Shown: positions 24,852 to 33,424 of the stretch, piece after piece
Numbering within the stretch: the stretch's first letter is position 1
How the letters are laid out: each line of letters starts with the position of its first letter
Assembly (NCBI GenBank): GCA_021604105.1
Contig: BQIW01000022.1
Location: forward strand, 1-53,602
Direction: 5' to 3'
Length of the DNA: 53,602 nt
From: Nitrospirales bacterium
GTDB taxonomy: Bacteria; Nitrospirota; Nitrospiria; Nitrospirales; UBA8639
Notes under the pieces: model-generated
Seen by the model: only the letters and a program-made list of their open reading frames with translations
The model's database searches: none
What the model was told of the DNA's origin: nothing
Made by a program: the position numbers and the translations under genes

Positions 24852-25637
24852 TCACCGGGTGGACATCCGACGGAGGATGAGTTCTTTTTTCTTTTCCACG
24901 TATGCTGTGGTCTCTGTGGGCTGATGCCGAAGCGGGCTGGGAATGACCGCTGCCAGGCGGGCACCCTCATCCATAGAAAGCCGCGAGGCCGGCTTGTGGA
25001 AATAGCGTTGGGCCGCGGCCTCAATGCCGAACACCCCTGGTCCCCATTCAATGATATTGAGATAGAGTTCCAGGATACGTTTTTTACTCAAGGTCGATTC
25101 CAACATCCAGGTGATGAGAAGTTCTTTGCCTTTGCGAATCGGATCCCGGGAGGTTGAGAGGTATAAATTCTTGGCCAATTGCTGGGTAATGGTCGAGCCC
25201 CCCCGAACAATCCGTCCTTTCTCCAAATTGGTTTCAATTGATTCCAGGACCTCATGCCAATCCACGCCGGCATGAGAATAAAAGGTTCCATCCTCGGATA
25301 CCAGAATAGCCATCCGAACATGACGCGGGACGTTTGAAAGCGCGGTCCATCGGTAGTCGATTTTCAGCGTGGTGCCTTGAGCGTGTGCTTCGTCGATGCG
25401 CTGCCGCATCAGCGCGGATTCTCTGGGATTCTCCGTGGGCAACCGGGCGATTGAAAGAAAGGGAAATGTGAAAATCTCAAACAAAACATAAAGGCCCAGG
25501 AGCACAAATATCGTTTTGAATGGAATGATGCGAATCCACCTGAATCGTCGAACACGGGGCTTCCGATGCGAACCGATATTCCAGAGCGGTTTGGGGGAAC
25601 GGGGGTTTTTTGTAGCTTTCGCTCTTGCTCGCTTCAT
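24852..25637 (-). CDS. mtgA: Monofunctional biosynthetic peptidoglycan transglycosylase
   Basis: The 261-residue inner-membrane enzyme polymerises lipid II into glycan strands. After a basic N-terminus and one membrane helix (about residues 40-62) it has a GT51 domain with the catalytic Glu115 in VSEDGTFYSHAGVDW. The motif RGGSTITQQLAKNLYL follows, then RKGKELLITWMLE and the second conserved region (KKRILELYLNIIEWG). No penicillin-binding transpeptidase domain follows, so it is monofunctional and of normal MtgA length. A 35-base part of its 3' end recurs beyond the mntA-hepT pair, which therefore lies between two copies of this sequence. Confidence 0.95.
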   Translation of the reverse strand: MKRARAKATKNPRSPKPLWNIGSHRKPRVRRFRWIRIIPFKTIFVLLGLYVLFEIFTFPFLSIARLPTENPRESALMRQRIDEAHAQGTTLKIDYRWTALSNVPRHVRMAILVSEDGTFYSHAGVDWHEVLESIETNLEKGRIVRGGSTITQQLAKNLYLSTSRDPIRKGKELLITWMLESTLSKKRILELYLNIIEWGPGVFGIEAAAQRYFHKPASRLSMDEGARLAAVIPSPLRHQPTETTAYVEKKKELILRRMSTR

Positions 25638-25839
25638 GCTGGTGTTCTTGACTGACCTTCACCTGTCCCAACGGATAGGCTATGATGCTTACCTGATGAG
25701 ATCACAGGCTCAATGATGCCCGAAGTAAGTATCAATTTCGCGAGACGGTTGTCCAATGATTTTTCGAAACAGTGCGATCCCATCTAACACAAACACGAGG
25801 AAGGTAAAACTCGGACCGGATTGGGTTTTATGATATCGT

Positions 25840-25890
25840 GGCTCCACCCGGGCACAGATTCTCCGCCATTGGCTCAGAACGACAACTCTG
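25840..25890 (+). repeat. Direct repeat D, copy 1
   Basis: The sequence GGCTCCACCCGGGCACAGAT with GCCATTGGCTCAGAACGACA and ACTCTG following matches 26030-26080 at about 43 of 51 positions. The phrase resembles dispersed non-coding repeats seen in many environmental genomes; I cannot tell its origin. Confidence 0.75.
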
Positions 25891-26029
25891 CCGTCATCAC
25901 CGGGTCGCTGGCCGGGATCTATCCGAAATAGGATCAAAATGAATTCCCGATCACGAAAGTGGGGCATGACGAGAAGGAACAGGAATGCAGAACTCGATCC
26001 ACAAAGACGACTTTGTTTTCTGATGCGGC

Positions 26030-26080
26030 GGCTTCACCTGGGCACAGATTCTTCGCCGCTGGCTCAGAATGACAATTCTG
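26030..26080 (+). repeat. Direct repeat D, copy 2
   Basis: Second copy in the same orientation, 190 bases from the first. It reads GGCTTCACCTGGGCACAGAT, then TCGCCGCTGGCTCAGAATGA and CAATTCTG. Confidence 0.75.
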
Positions 26081-26153
26081 GATAGATTATCATCACCAGT
26101 TCGTCCAATGCCTGAATGGGACAATCTACATTTTCACCGTATAGGAGGGCATG

Positions 26154-27155
26154 ATGAATGCCATGATCCTCGAACAGGACGCCGATGTCGCGACGGGTCC
26201 TTTACGGGCTCGCGATATCCCCAAACCTGAGCCGGGTCCCGGACAAGTTCGGGTCAAGGTTCATGTCTGCGGAGTGTGCCGCACTGATCTGCACGTCGTC
26301 GAAGGCGAACTGCCCCCGGCTACACGTCCCATTGTCCCTGGACATGAAACCGTCGGCATCGTGGATCGAGTGGGACACGGGGTCAAACAGGTCAAAGAAG
26401 GTGACCGAGTAGGAATCGCATGGCTCCAGGGAACCTGCGGTGCCTGTGAATTCTGCAAGGCAGGGCGGGAAAATCTGTGCGCACAAGCCACCTTCACCGG
26501 TTATCACGTCCACGGTGGGTATGCCGAATACGCACTGGTCTCTGAACAATTCGCCTACCCTATTCCATCCGTGTTTACGGACGAAGAGGCCGCCCCGCTA
26601 TTGTGTGCCGGTATCATCGGCTTTCGTGCCTTACGCCGCAGTCAGGTGAAACCCGGACAGCGCCTGGGTTTGTACGGATTCGGTGGCTCCGCCCATATTA
26701 CGATTCAAATCGCACGGCATTGGGGTTGTGAAGTCTATGTGTGTTCCTTACGGGAGGAACATCGCACACTGGCTCGTCAACTGGGAGCGGTGTGGGTCGG
26801 GACGGCCTCAGAGATGCCACCAAACTCTCTTCACTCAGCGATCATGTTTGCTCCGGCAGGTGAACTGGTGCCTCCGGCACTTCGGGCATTGGAAAAAGGC
26901 GGCACTCTCGCCTTGGCCGGCATCTATATGACACCCATTCCATCTTTGGACTATACACTCGATCTGTTTCAGGAGCGGACACTCCAAAGCGTCACGGCCA
27001 ACACCCGCCAGGATGGATTGGACCTGTTGAAGGAGGCCGCCACCATTCCCATTCACCCCCACACGGTTCCCTTTCAATTAGAGGAAGCCAATCTGGCACT
27101 CCAACAATTGAAGGCCGGAACCATCCAGGGCGCGGGAGTCCTTCATGTGCTGTAA
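26154..27155 (+). CDS. Zinc-dependent alcohol dehydrogenase
   Basis: The 333-residue medium-chain dehydrogenase carries both zinc sites. The catalytic ligands are Cys42 in CGVCRTDLH and His64/Glu65 in PGHETVG. The structural zinc Cys are 95, 98, 101 and 109 in GTCGACEFCKAGRENLC. The NAD(P)-binding Gly motif is GLYGFGGSAHIT. It is most like the AdhP-type class that oxidises simple alcohols and aldehydes. Upstream AGGAGGG is too close to the ATG at 26151, so the ATG at 26154 is preferred. It ends five bases from the convergent CBS gene. Confidence 0.92.
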   Translation: MNAMILEQDADVATGPLRARDIPKPEPGPGQVRVKVHVCGVCRTDLHVVEGELPPATRPIVPGHETVGIVDRVGHGVKQVKEGDRVGIAWLQGTCGACEFCKAGRENLCAQATFTGYHVHGGYAEYALVSEQFAYPIPSVFTDEEAAPLLCAGIIGFRALRRSQVKPGQRLGLYGFGGSAHITIQIARHWGCEVYVCSLREEHRTLARQLGAVWVGTASEMPPNSLHSAIMFAPAGELVPPALRALEKGGTLALAGIYMTPIPSLDYTLDLFQERTLQSVTANTRQDGLDLLKEAATIPIHPHTVPFQLEEANLALQQLKAGTIQGAGVLHVL

Positions 27156-27159
27156 AAGC

Positions 27160-27606
27160 CTAGGAGCCTCGTTCGAAAAACAGTCCGCGATTGATATCGC
27201 CGATACTGACCATCCCCCTCAGTTTGCCGTTTTCCGCGACAGGGATTCTCCGGAAATTCTTCACACCCATGTAGGATGCGGCTTCTAAAATCGGCGTGGA
27301 AGGGGAGACCGTCAAAGGATTCCGGCTCATCACATCCTCAACCTTTTTTTTCAGGGCATCCGGATATCCTTCCTCCATTTCGGTGAAATCCCGGCTGTGC
27401 ACATTGTCATGGATATAATCACCAAAATTCGGGAAAAGGGGTAATATGACATCCCGAAGAGCCACCAATCCGATCAGATTTTCCTGTTGATCAATGACCG
27501 GGATCGCCCCGCAATGCCGACTCAACATTTTGATCACAACCGTTCGAACCGAGTCCGCTGGAAACGCCGTCAACACTCCTGTGGACATCACTTCACGAAC
27601 AAGCAT
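27160..27606 (-). CDS. Double CBS-domain protein
   Basis: The 148-residue cytoplasmic protein contains two CBS motifs, about residues 5-60 (VREVMSTGVLTAFPAD to GLVALRDVILPLF) and about 88-145 (VEDVMSRNPLTVSPS to GMVSIGDINRGLF). Such pairs bind adenine nucleotides and regulate partner proteins. The partner is unknown. AGGAGGTGGGT directly before the ATG sets the start, instead of the GTG two codons upstream. Confidence 0.92.
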   Translation of the reverse strand: MLVREVMSTGVLTAFPADSVRTVVIKMLSRHCGAIPVIDQQENLIGLVALRDVILPLFPNFGDYIHDNVHSRDFTEMEEGYPDALKKKVEDVMSRNPLTVSPSTPILEAASYMGVKNFRRIPVAENGKLRGMVSIGDINRGLFFERGS

Positions 27607-27673
27607 ACCCACCTCCTGGGTTGAGGGTGATCGAGATAAAATACTCTACTCCCCTCAAATTGACGTTGTCAGC

Positions 27674-29452
27674 TTAATACCCGGCCGCCAGGGAGTCCGG
27701 TTTGCGAGGATCGGATGCCCCATAAAACCCCTGCCGCCCTTTCAGAATGCTTTGAGCCCCGCCCATGGTTTCCCCGACCGTGATGGTGTGACCCCATTGT
27801 TTAAGAAGGCTTAAGGTGTCGGGACTGAATCCGCGTTCAACCCGGACTTCGTCGGGCATCCATTGATGATGGACACGGGGAGCGGCGGTGGCAGAGGCCA
27901 GATTCCTGTCATGGTCAATGACATTTAAAAGAAGTTGAAGTGTCGTGGTGATGATGTGACTTCCTCCGGGGCTTCCGGTGGCCAGGAACGGTTTTTCTTT
28001 GTGTAAAACCAAGGTGGGGGTCATTGAGGAGAGAGGGCGCTTTCCGGGTTCAATCGCATTGGCGGCCGATCCCATCAGGCCGTAGGCATTGGGCGTTCCG
28101 GGCTTCGCTACAAAATCATCCATTTCATTGTTCAACAGAATTCCGGTTCCTTCAGCCACAATGCCGCTACCAAAGCTGAAATTGATGGTATAGGTGTTCG
28201 ACACGACATTGCCGTCTTTATCCATGACCGAAAAGTGCGTGGTATCCCGCCCCTCGTAAGGCAAAGGGTTGGAGGACCGAATACTTGATGAAGGGCGAGC
28301 CTTCTGCGGATCGATGGAAGCATGTAAGTGTTTCGCATAGGCCTTGGAGATCAGACCGTGCACGGGCACCTCGACGAATTCAGGATCGCCCAGCCATCGG
28401 CTCCGGTCTGCATAAGCCAGCTTCATACTCTCAACCAGCCAGTGAATAGTCCTGGCGCTATTGTGGCCGAATATCTTGAGTGGTTCGTGTTCCAGGATGT
28501 TCAGCATTTGTATCAAATGAACGCCCCCGGAACTGGGCGGGGGCATCGACACAATGTCGTATCCGCGATACGTTCCCCGCAGCGGTTGCCGCCAGACCGC
28601 ACGATAGCGACCCAAGTCTTCTTTGGTCATCAATCCTCCCTGGGCACGCATCTCGGCGTTCACACGCTCCGCGATTGGACCGTCATAAAAAGCACCTGTC
28701 CCCTGTTCGGAAATTTGTTGAAGCGACCACGCCAGATCGTTCTGGATCAACCGATCCCCGGACCGGTACATCGTCCCATCCGGCTGAAAAAAAATACGGC
28801 GAGTGGAGGGCCACCGAGAAAGGTGTGTCGCATGCTCTTGTATCGCTGCGGCCAAATCAGAGGAGACGATGATTCCTTCCCTGGCAAGTTGGACTGCCGG
28901 AGCCAGCACGGCCTGAAGAGAAAGAGTGCCATATGTTTCAAGCGCTTCCACCAATCCCGCAACCGTGCCGGGAACGCCGACAGATTGATGGCTGTAGCGA
29001 AGACGTGACTGGTCTACCGTGCCTTCCTCATCAATATACAGCTCCGGCCATGAGGCGGCAGGAGCGACTTCACGGTAATCGAGTGCCCTAGCGACAGACT
29101 TTTCTGCTATGTAAATCAGCATAAACCCGCCGCCCCCGAGATTCCCGGCCTGGGGAAGCGTAACAGCCAGCGCAAATCCTACTCCCACCGCGGCATCAAT
29201 CGCATTGCCTCCGGCTTTGAGTATGTCCACACCTACCCGGGTTGCCAGAGGCTCCTGACTGACGACCATTCCGTGTTCAGCATAAACGGGATGAAAGATT
29301 TCCCGGTGGGAAAAGATGGGCGTATCTTGCGCCAACCCATCATCCACCACACCCCCCACCAATACACAAGAACACACGATCCATGAAAGGTATGCCCTGC
29401 TTATCAGTGCCCAATGAGGTATATTATTAAGAGGGGGAATCTTGATCCTCAT
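27674..29452 (-). CDS. ggt: Gamma-glutamyltransferase (autoprocessing, periplasmic)
   Basis: The 592-residue enzyme has a hydrophobic signal segment (about residues 20-42) and the two-subunit gamma-glutamyltransferase layout. The autocleavage Thr is Thr404 in EGRDTTHFSVMDKDGN, which becomes the catalytic N-terminal residue of the small subunit. Upstream are the GNLGGGGFM region and GGVHLIQMLNILE, and later the small-subunit motifs PGKRPLSSMTPT and GSPGGSHII. It probably hydrolyses glutathione and transfers the gamma-glutamyl group in the periplasm. The first codon is GTG at 29455 or ATG at 29452; I use the ATG. Confidence 0.93.
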   Translation of the reverse strand: MRIKIPPLNNIPHWALISRAYLSWIVCSCVLVGGVVDDGLAQDTPIFSHREIFHPVYAEHGMVVSQEPLATRVGVDILKAGGNAIDAAVGVGFALAVTLPQAGNLGGGGFMLIYIAEKSVARALDYREVAPAASWPELYIDEEGTVDQSRLRYSHQSVGVPGTVAGLVEALETYGTLSLQAVLAPAVQLAREGIIVSSDLAAAIQEHATHLSRWPSTRRIFFQPDGTMYRSGDRLIQNDLAWSLQQISEQGTGAFYDGPIAERVNAEMRAQGGLMTKEDLGRYRAVWRQPLRGTYRGYDIVSMPPPSSGGVHLIQMLNILEHEPLKIFGHNSARTIHWLVESMKLAYADRSRWLGDPEFVEVPVHGLISKAYAKHLHASIDPQKARPSSSIRSSNPLPYEGRDTTHFSVMDKDGNVVSNTYTINFSFGSGIVAEGTGILLNNEMDDFVAKPGTPNAYGLMGSAANAIEPGKRPLSSMTPTLVLHKEKPFLATGSPGGSHIITTTLQLLLNVIDHDRNLASATAAPRVHHQWMPDEVRVERGFSPDTLSLLKQWGHTITVGETMGGAQSILKGRQGFYGASDPRKPDSLAAGY

Positions 29453-29761
29453 CACGCCGGATAGCCCTTGAGATCTTTCACAGAGCCAACAAAAAAATAC
29501 GTGGAATGGTGGGATGCCTTCATGGTTTTTTGAACCTTCAGATCTATGGAGGAAACGGAGCTCAGGATACCTTGAAAAGCTCTGAAAACAAAACCGGGAC
29601 TTTCACCAACCAGGTACCATTCCATCGCCGACGAGGCATTTTCAATTGAGCCCGTTTCTTGCTTCTCACATCATATTGAGTGAGTATTGAGTGAACAGCA
29701 AAGAAATGAAGAGTCGTCATTCTTTTTCTTTAGCTTCCGGTTTCAATAGGATCTGACCTTG
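29453..29761. other. Divergent promoter region
   Basis: These 309 bases separate the divergent gamma-glutamyltransferase and DUF4010 genes. I see no ORF, repeat or clear promoter hexamers. Confidence 0.4.
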
Positions 29762-31054
29762 ATGACCATTGAAGAATCTTTTCTCGGCTTTCTCGTGGCC
29801 CTCGCCGCAGGAGCATTGATTGGTTTGGAACGCCAGCAGGATCTGAGCGTGGAGGGCAAAACCGGCATCGGCGGCGTACGGACCTTTCCCTTAATCGCCC
29901 TTGCCGGCGCCATGTCGGCATTTATCTCGCAGACTCTTGGCGTGTGGCCCATTATCGCCACGCTCCTGATTCTTGGCGGTCTCCTGGCCGTGGCGTACGA
30001 GAAGGAATGGGGTCGGAAGGATCCACGGGGAATCATTACTCCGCTGGCAGCCTTGATTACATTTCTCCTGGGAGTTCTCGCCTTACTCCCTGCCCTCCCG
30101 CTTGATGCCCCTCAACGGTATCTTCTCATCGTCGGAAGCGCGGGGGTCGTCATGGCCTTGTTGTCGTTAAAAGAACGACTGCACCATGTAGTGCAACAGG
30201 TATCCGATGATGATATCTATGCCACCGCCAAATTTGTCATTTTAGCCCTCGTCGTCCTGCCTCTCCTCCCCAACCGTACCTTCGGTCCTTTAAATGTTCT
30301 CAACCCCTTTCATACCGGCATCATGGTCGTTCTCATTGCGGGCATCAGTTTTTTGGGTTATCTCTGCACTCGCATCATCGGCTCCAATAAAGGCCTTGCC
30401 ACGACAGGCATCGTGGGAGGCTTCATCTCATCCACCGCCGTCTCCATCAGCATGGCCACACAAGCGGGAGAACATCCGCGTCTGGCCCTGCCGGGAGCGA
30501 TGGCCATCCTTGGCGCATCCAGCACCATGTTTGCCAGAATGCTGGTAATCGTGAGCCTCCTGCAACCGGATCTGTTCCTGATGCTTCTTATGCCCTTGGG
30601 GGGCATGGCCGTCTGCGGGTATGTCATGAGTTTCCTCTTATATGGCAAAGCGCAACGCACACCGGCGGATGGTCCGGACGTCTCCCACCGCAATCCATTT
30701 GAGCTACGTCCGGCGTTGGGATTTGGTGTATTGTATGCCGGAGTCCTATTCATCTCAAAAGCCGCTCAAACTTACCTGGGCGATCAAGGGTTATATGCGT
30801 CCAGTCTCTTAGCCGGCACCACCGACGTGGATGCCATCATGTTGTCAATCGTCCGGCTACGGCAGGACGGGCTGCAGGCCTGGACAGCCGCCACGGCCAT
30901 CACTCTTGCGGCCATGACCAATACAATCATCAAGCTTTTGTTAGCAGGATGGTTCGGAGGAAAACCCCTCATGAAATATGTGGCACCTGGAATGATCGCC
31001 ATTATGGTAACCGGTGGTCTCATCCTGACCGTCTTTGGGTTTACACACCCTTAA
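29762..31054 (+). CDS. MgtC/SapB and DUF4010 family membrane protein
   Basis: The 430-residue polytopic protein begins with an MgtC-like segment (LGFLVALAAGALIGLERQ, then GGVRTFPLIALAGAMSAFIS), followed by the longer DUF4010 membrane domain. The C-terminal half has LRPALGFGVLYAGVLFISKA, SSLLAGTTDVDAIMLSI and MTNTIIKLLLAGWFGG. About eleven helices are predicted. MgtC-like proteins are linked to Mg homeostasis and stress, but the activity of the DUF4010 group is unknown. The downstream nucleotidyltransferase gene starts 20 bases after, so they may form an operon. Confidence 0.88.
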   Translation: MTIEESFLGFLVALAAGALIGLERQQDLSVEGKTGIGGVRTFPLIALAGAMSAFISQTLGVWPIIATLLILGGLLAVAYEKEWGRKDPRGIITPLAALITFLLGVLALLPALPLDAPQRYLLIVGSAGVVMALLSLKERLHHVVQQVSDDDIYATAKFVILALVVLPLLPNRTFGPLNVLNPFHTGIMVVLIAGISFLGYLCTRIIGSNKGLATTGIVGGFISSTAVSISMATQAGEHPRLALPGAMAILGASSTMFARMLVIVSLLQPDLFLMLLMPLGGMAVCGYVMSFLLYGKAQRTPADGPDVSHRNPFELRPALGFGVLYAGVLFISKAAQTYLGDQGLYASSLLAGTTDVDAIMLSIVRLRQDGLQAWTAATAITLAAMTNTIIKLLLAGWFGGKPLMKYVAPGMIAIMVTGGLILTVFGFTHP

Positions 31055-31073
31055 GGATGTTGATTCGAAACGA

Positions 31074-31760
31074 ATGATCATGAATCCTCACGCAGACGAT
31101 CGTACACATACTCTTCTCAAAGTTCTCGTGGGCTCCCATGCCCATGGCTTGGCATCCGACGAGAGCGACCGGGATTACCGTCGGGTCTATGTCATTCCGA
31201 CGGAGGAGATGTTTCAGTTGGGATTTAAATATACCGGCTCGCAGTGGACCAAAAATAATGGGGATGAAACGGCTTGGGAGGTCGGACAATTTCTTCTGCT
31301 GGGGACCCAGGCCCATCCGCTTATTCTTGAGACGTTGCTGGCCCCCGTCATTACAGCTGATGCCTGGGGAGAACAACTGCGCTTGCTGCTGCCGTCGCTT
31401 TGGTCGCCTCAAAAAGCCTTTGAGGCCTTTACCAACTATGCCAACAATCAACGCACCAAATTGCTGGATAAGAAAGATGGACGTCCGGCAAAGTATGCCG
31501 CCGCCTATATCCGTGTTCTCTACAATCTGTGTGAATTGCTCAATTCAGGTCGCTTTCAGATCCGCATTGCAGACACGTCGGCAGGGGAACGACTGACTCA
31601 CATCAAAAATGGGAAGTACCGGTTAGGAGACGTGATGGATTGGGGGGAGGAACTTACCGCGCAGGCGCAGCAATTCATTCCCGCATGCCGGAATGAAATC
31701 GATCTGCCACGCATCAATAACTTCCTGGTCGCCATTCGCCGGTCATTTCTGACCTCTTAG
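31074..31760 (+). CDS. Predicted nucleotidyltransferase (PF10127/RlaP-like)
   Basis: The 228-residue protein has the nucleotidyltransferase motif GSHAHGLASDESDRDYR near residue 20, with the two catalytic Asp residues in SDRDYR. A helical C-terminal domain follows (KYAAAYIRVLYNLCELL, then LGDVMDWGEELTAQ). This is the pattern of the predicted nucleotidyltransferase family PF10127, of unknown substrate. The start could be 31074 or 31080; neither has a strong ribosome-binding site. A bidirectional terminator follows. Confidence 0.85.
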   Translation: MIMNPHADDRTHTLLKVLVGSHAHGLASDESDRDYRRVYVIPTEEMFQLGFKYTGSQWTKNNGDETAWEVGQFLLLGTQAHPLILETLLAPVITADAWGEQLRLLLPSLWSPQKAFEAFTNYANNQRTKLLDKKDGRPAKYAAAYIRVLYNLCELLNSGRFQIRIADTSAGERLTHIKNGKYRLGDVMDWGEELTAQAQQFIPACRNEIDLPRINNFLVAIRRSFLTS

Positions 31761-31830
31761 CTGGGAGGCGGAAAACATCCCCTTCCCATCGGAGCCTTTC
31801 AGCTTCCGGTTCCTTTGGATAATTCTTTAC

Positions 31831-31865
31831 AAAAAGAGGGGACCCTTGGATCCCCTCTTTCTTTG
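31831..31865. terminator. Rho-independent terminator, bidirectional
   Basis: A perfect stem AAAGAGGGGA/TCCCCTCTTT (31833-31842 with 31851-31860) has an 8-base loop and a T-rich 3' side, with A-rich sequence on the 5' side. It can stop both the nucleotidyltransferase operon and the convergent 105-residue gene. Confidence 0.85.
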
Positions 31866-31923
31866 AATACCCCTGGTCCCGGCTCCGAGTTGAGGGTTAC
31901 ATGGGAGAGCATCATGACGCCAT

Positions 31924-32241
31924 TTACTTTTTACTCTTATCATTGTTACCAGATCCCATAGGGACTGTCTTCTGCACGTCATACACGACATTTGGTCGAG
32001 TCTCATTCATGGGGTTGGTGGCATGAGCATCATGAAACGCTCCGGCTTGTTTCAATGACTCTTCAAGTGATGGTGGACTCTCTCCCGGGTCATTCGCCGT
32101 CGGTATGCCTAAAACGGGGTCTTTAAAGTCACCCATGGGATAGCCCGGATGCTTTGGAAGTAGACCGGGATTTCCGAATGCCAGTGACCCGATCAACACC
32201 AGATTAATAACTAACGTTGCAACAACAATAAATCGTTTCAT
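31924..32241 (-). CDS. Small secreted protein of unknown function
   Basis: The 105-residue protein has a good signal peptide (about residues 1-22, MKRFIVVATLVINLVLIGSL, cleavage near AFG). The mature part is hydrophilic and rich in Pro, Asn and Gly. No domain is recognised. The ribosome-binding site AAAGGAGGATTTCAATT is strong. It lies downstream of the 55-residue membrane protein gene on the same strand, with a terminator between them. Confidence 0.75.
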   Translation of the reverse strand: MKRFIVVATLVINLVLIGSLAFGNPGLLPKHPGYPMGDFKDPVLGIPTANDPGESPPSLEESLKQAGAFHDAHATNPMNETRPNVVYDVQKTVPMGSGNNDKSKK

Positions 32242-32295
32242 AATTGAAATCCTCCTTTCTCTCTTGGCCGAAGCAGGAACAGGGACAAGAAAAAA

Positions 32296-32330
32296 AGAAA
32301 ATCAATAAAGGCCCGCTAATAAGCGGGCCT
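32296..32330 (-). terminator. Terminator after the 55-residue membrane protein gene
   Basis: A perfect 9-base stem AGGCCCGCT/AGCGGGCCT (32309-32317 with 32322-32330) has a 4-base loop and is followed on the minus strand by TTATTGATTTTC and more T residues. It terminates the small gene at 32344-32511. Confidence 0.85.
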
Positions 32331-32343
32331 GAGAATCTCTGCG

Positions 32344-32511
32344 TTAAGCAGCAACCCGCTCATCACTGGGGAGAATGGTACGGGATTTTCGGTAAGGCCC
32401 TTTCAGCTCTGATGAGCTTGGAGCATCTCCAACTAACAAAGCCGTGAGGGCCACGATCACACCCGCCGTTAATCCCATAATGGCAAGCACGCCTTCAATA
32501 ATACCACCCAT
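32344..32511 (-). CDS. 55-residue small membrane protein
   Basis: This short gene starts at ATG 32511 after AAAGGAGGTGAATGTT, an excellent ribosome-binding site, and ends in TAA 14 bases before a perfect terminator. The product begins MGGIIEGVLAIMGLTAGVIV and continues with one long hydrophobic helix (about residues 4-27), followed by a hydrophilic tail with KGPYRKSR. A complete transcription unit is visible, which makes this gene likely real although no family is known. Confidence 0.8.
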   Translation of the reverse strand: MGGIIEGVLAIMGLTAGVIVALTALLVGDAPSSSELKGPYRKSRTILPSDERVAA

Positions 32512-32830
32512 AACATTCACCTCCTTTCAGGGGAACTTTTCAATCATTTCTTATGGTTGATTTTTAAATAATCTCGGGTCCCAAAAAGTCAAGAGAGATA
32601 AAATGGATAGTGCATTCTATGCCCCACCGGACTTGATGGTCCTGGCATCCTACCCCCTTCCAAAGACTTGACTTTGTTGAAAGATGAATTAGCTCTTTAT
32701 GTATAAGCTAGTGGGACTGAACACATAACAGATGCCCGCGCCTCAATATTTCACCGTGCGGTTTTAACCGGCAAGGCAGTAAAGAAACACCTTTAATGAA
32801 AATCGTTTAGACGAAAGGAGGACATGAATT
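32512..32830. promoter_or_regulatory. Upstream region of hsp20
   Basis: These 319 bases hold the promoters of the divergent 55-residue gene and hsp20. On the plus strand TTGAAA (32677-32682) and TATAAG (32702-32707) are 19 bases apart, and CTTGACT is 12 bases before the former. Both are weak fits and the heat-shock promoter type cannot be decided. Confidence 0.3.
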
Positions 32831-33367
32831 ATGGAACTCAAAAATCTTCTGACTCCATGGAATTGGTTCAAAAAAGAAGAAGAACAATCTCAATCAGCGC
32901 GAAGTCAAAACGTATCCAGGTCGATCGACCATCCTCTGGCTCGGTTCCATCGCGACCTCGACCAACTGTTTGACAACGTTTTTCAAGGATTCCCTCTATG
33001 GGCAGGAGGAAGGGAAAACGGAAGTCGGGGAAGTGGTTTAATTTTACCTCAGGTGGATATTGGGGAAGGAGAAAAGGAGTACATCATTACGTTGGAGGTG
33101 CCAGGCGTTGCTGAGAAGGATATTCATCTGACGCTCGCGGATGGCACCCTGATGATTCAGGGCGAAAAGCGATCTGAACAAGAAGATAGGAATAAACACT
33201 ATCATCGGATCGAACGTTCGTACGGTTCGTTTCAACGAATGCTGTCTTTTCCAACGGATGCGGATGAAAATAACGTTGAGGCAAAATTTAAGAATGGCGT
33301 CTTGACCATCACTATCGCGAAAGATCCCGCCGCAAAACCGGCTGTACGAAAAATTGCCATAACGTAA
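32831..33367 (+). CDS. Hsp20/alpha-crystallin small heat-shock protein
   Basis: The 178-residue chaperone has a 65-residue N-terminal arm and an alpha-crystallin domain (about 68-165) with the strands PQVDIGEGEKEYIITLEVPGV and LTIQGEKR-like segment LMIQGEKRSEQ. The closing motif is FKNGVLTITIAKDP, followed by a short tail ending RKIAIT with the I-x-I anchor. It holds unfolding proteins in a refoldable state. The ribosome-binding site AAGGAGGACATGAATT is strong. The HtrA, CbpA and CbpM genes nearby serve the same stress. Confidence 0.95.
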   Translation: MELKNLLTPWNWFKKEEEQSQSARSQNVSRSIDHPLARFHRDLDQLFDNVFQGFPLWAGGRENGSRGSGLILPQVDIGEGEKEYIITLEVPGVAEKDIHLTLADGTLMIQGEKRSEQEDRNKHYHRIERSYGSFQRMLSFPTDADENNVEAKFKNGVLTITIAKDPAAKPAVRKIAIT

Positions 33368-33398
33368 GGCTTTCCACCCTGGTTCAGTTTGTGGCCCG

Positions 33399-33424
33399 GC
33401 AGTGGGCAAAACAACGCCCACTGC
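33399..33424 (+). terminator. Hairpin after hsp20
   Basis: A perfect 9-base stem GCAGTGGGC/GCCCACTGC with an 8-base loop lies 32 bases after the hsp20 stop. There is no T run after it, so it may be an RNA stabiliser instead of a terminator. Confidence 0.5.

Larger units (their letters stand above)
25638..26153. other. Intergenic region with a direct repeat
   Basis: About 515 bases separate mtgA and the dehydrogenase. They contain two copies of a 51-base repeat, listed below. A minus-strand frame of 85 codons runs through the first copy and does not look like a protein. Confidence 0.5.

Noticed and set aside
25710-25967. 85-codon minus-strand frame across repeat D copy 1
   Set aside because: Composed largely of repeat sequence; no ribosome-binding site.
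28328-29008. 226-codon plus-strand frame inside the gamma-glutamyltransferase gene
   Set aside because: Antisense shadow; the enzyme on the other strand is intact with its catalytic Thr.
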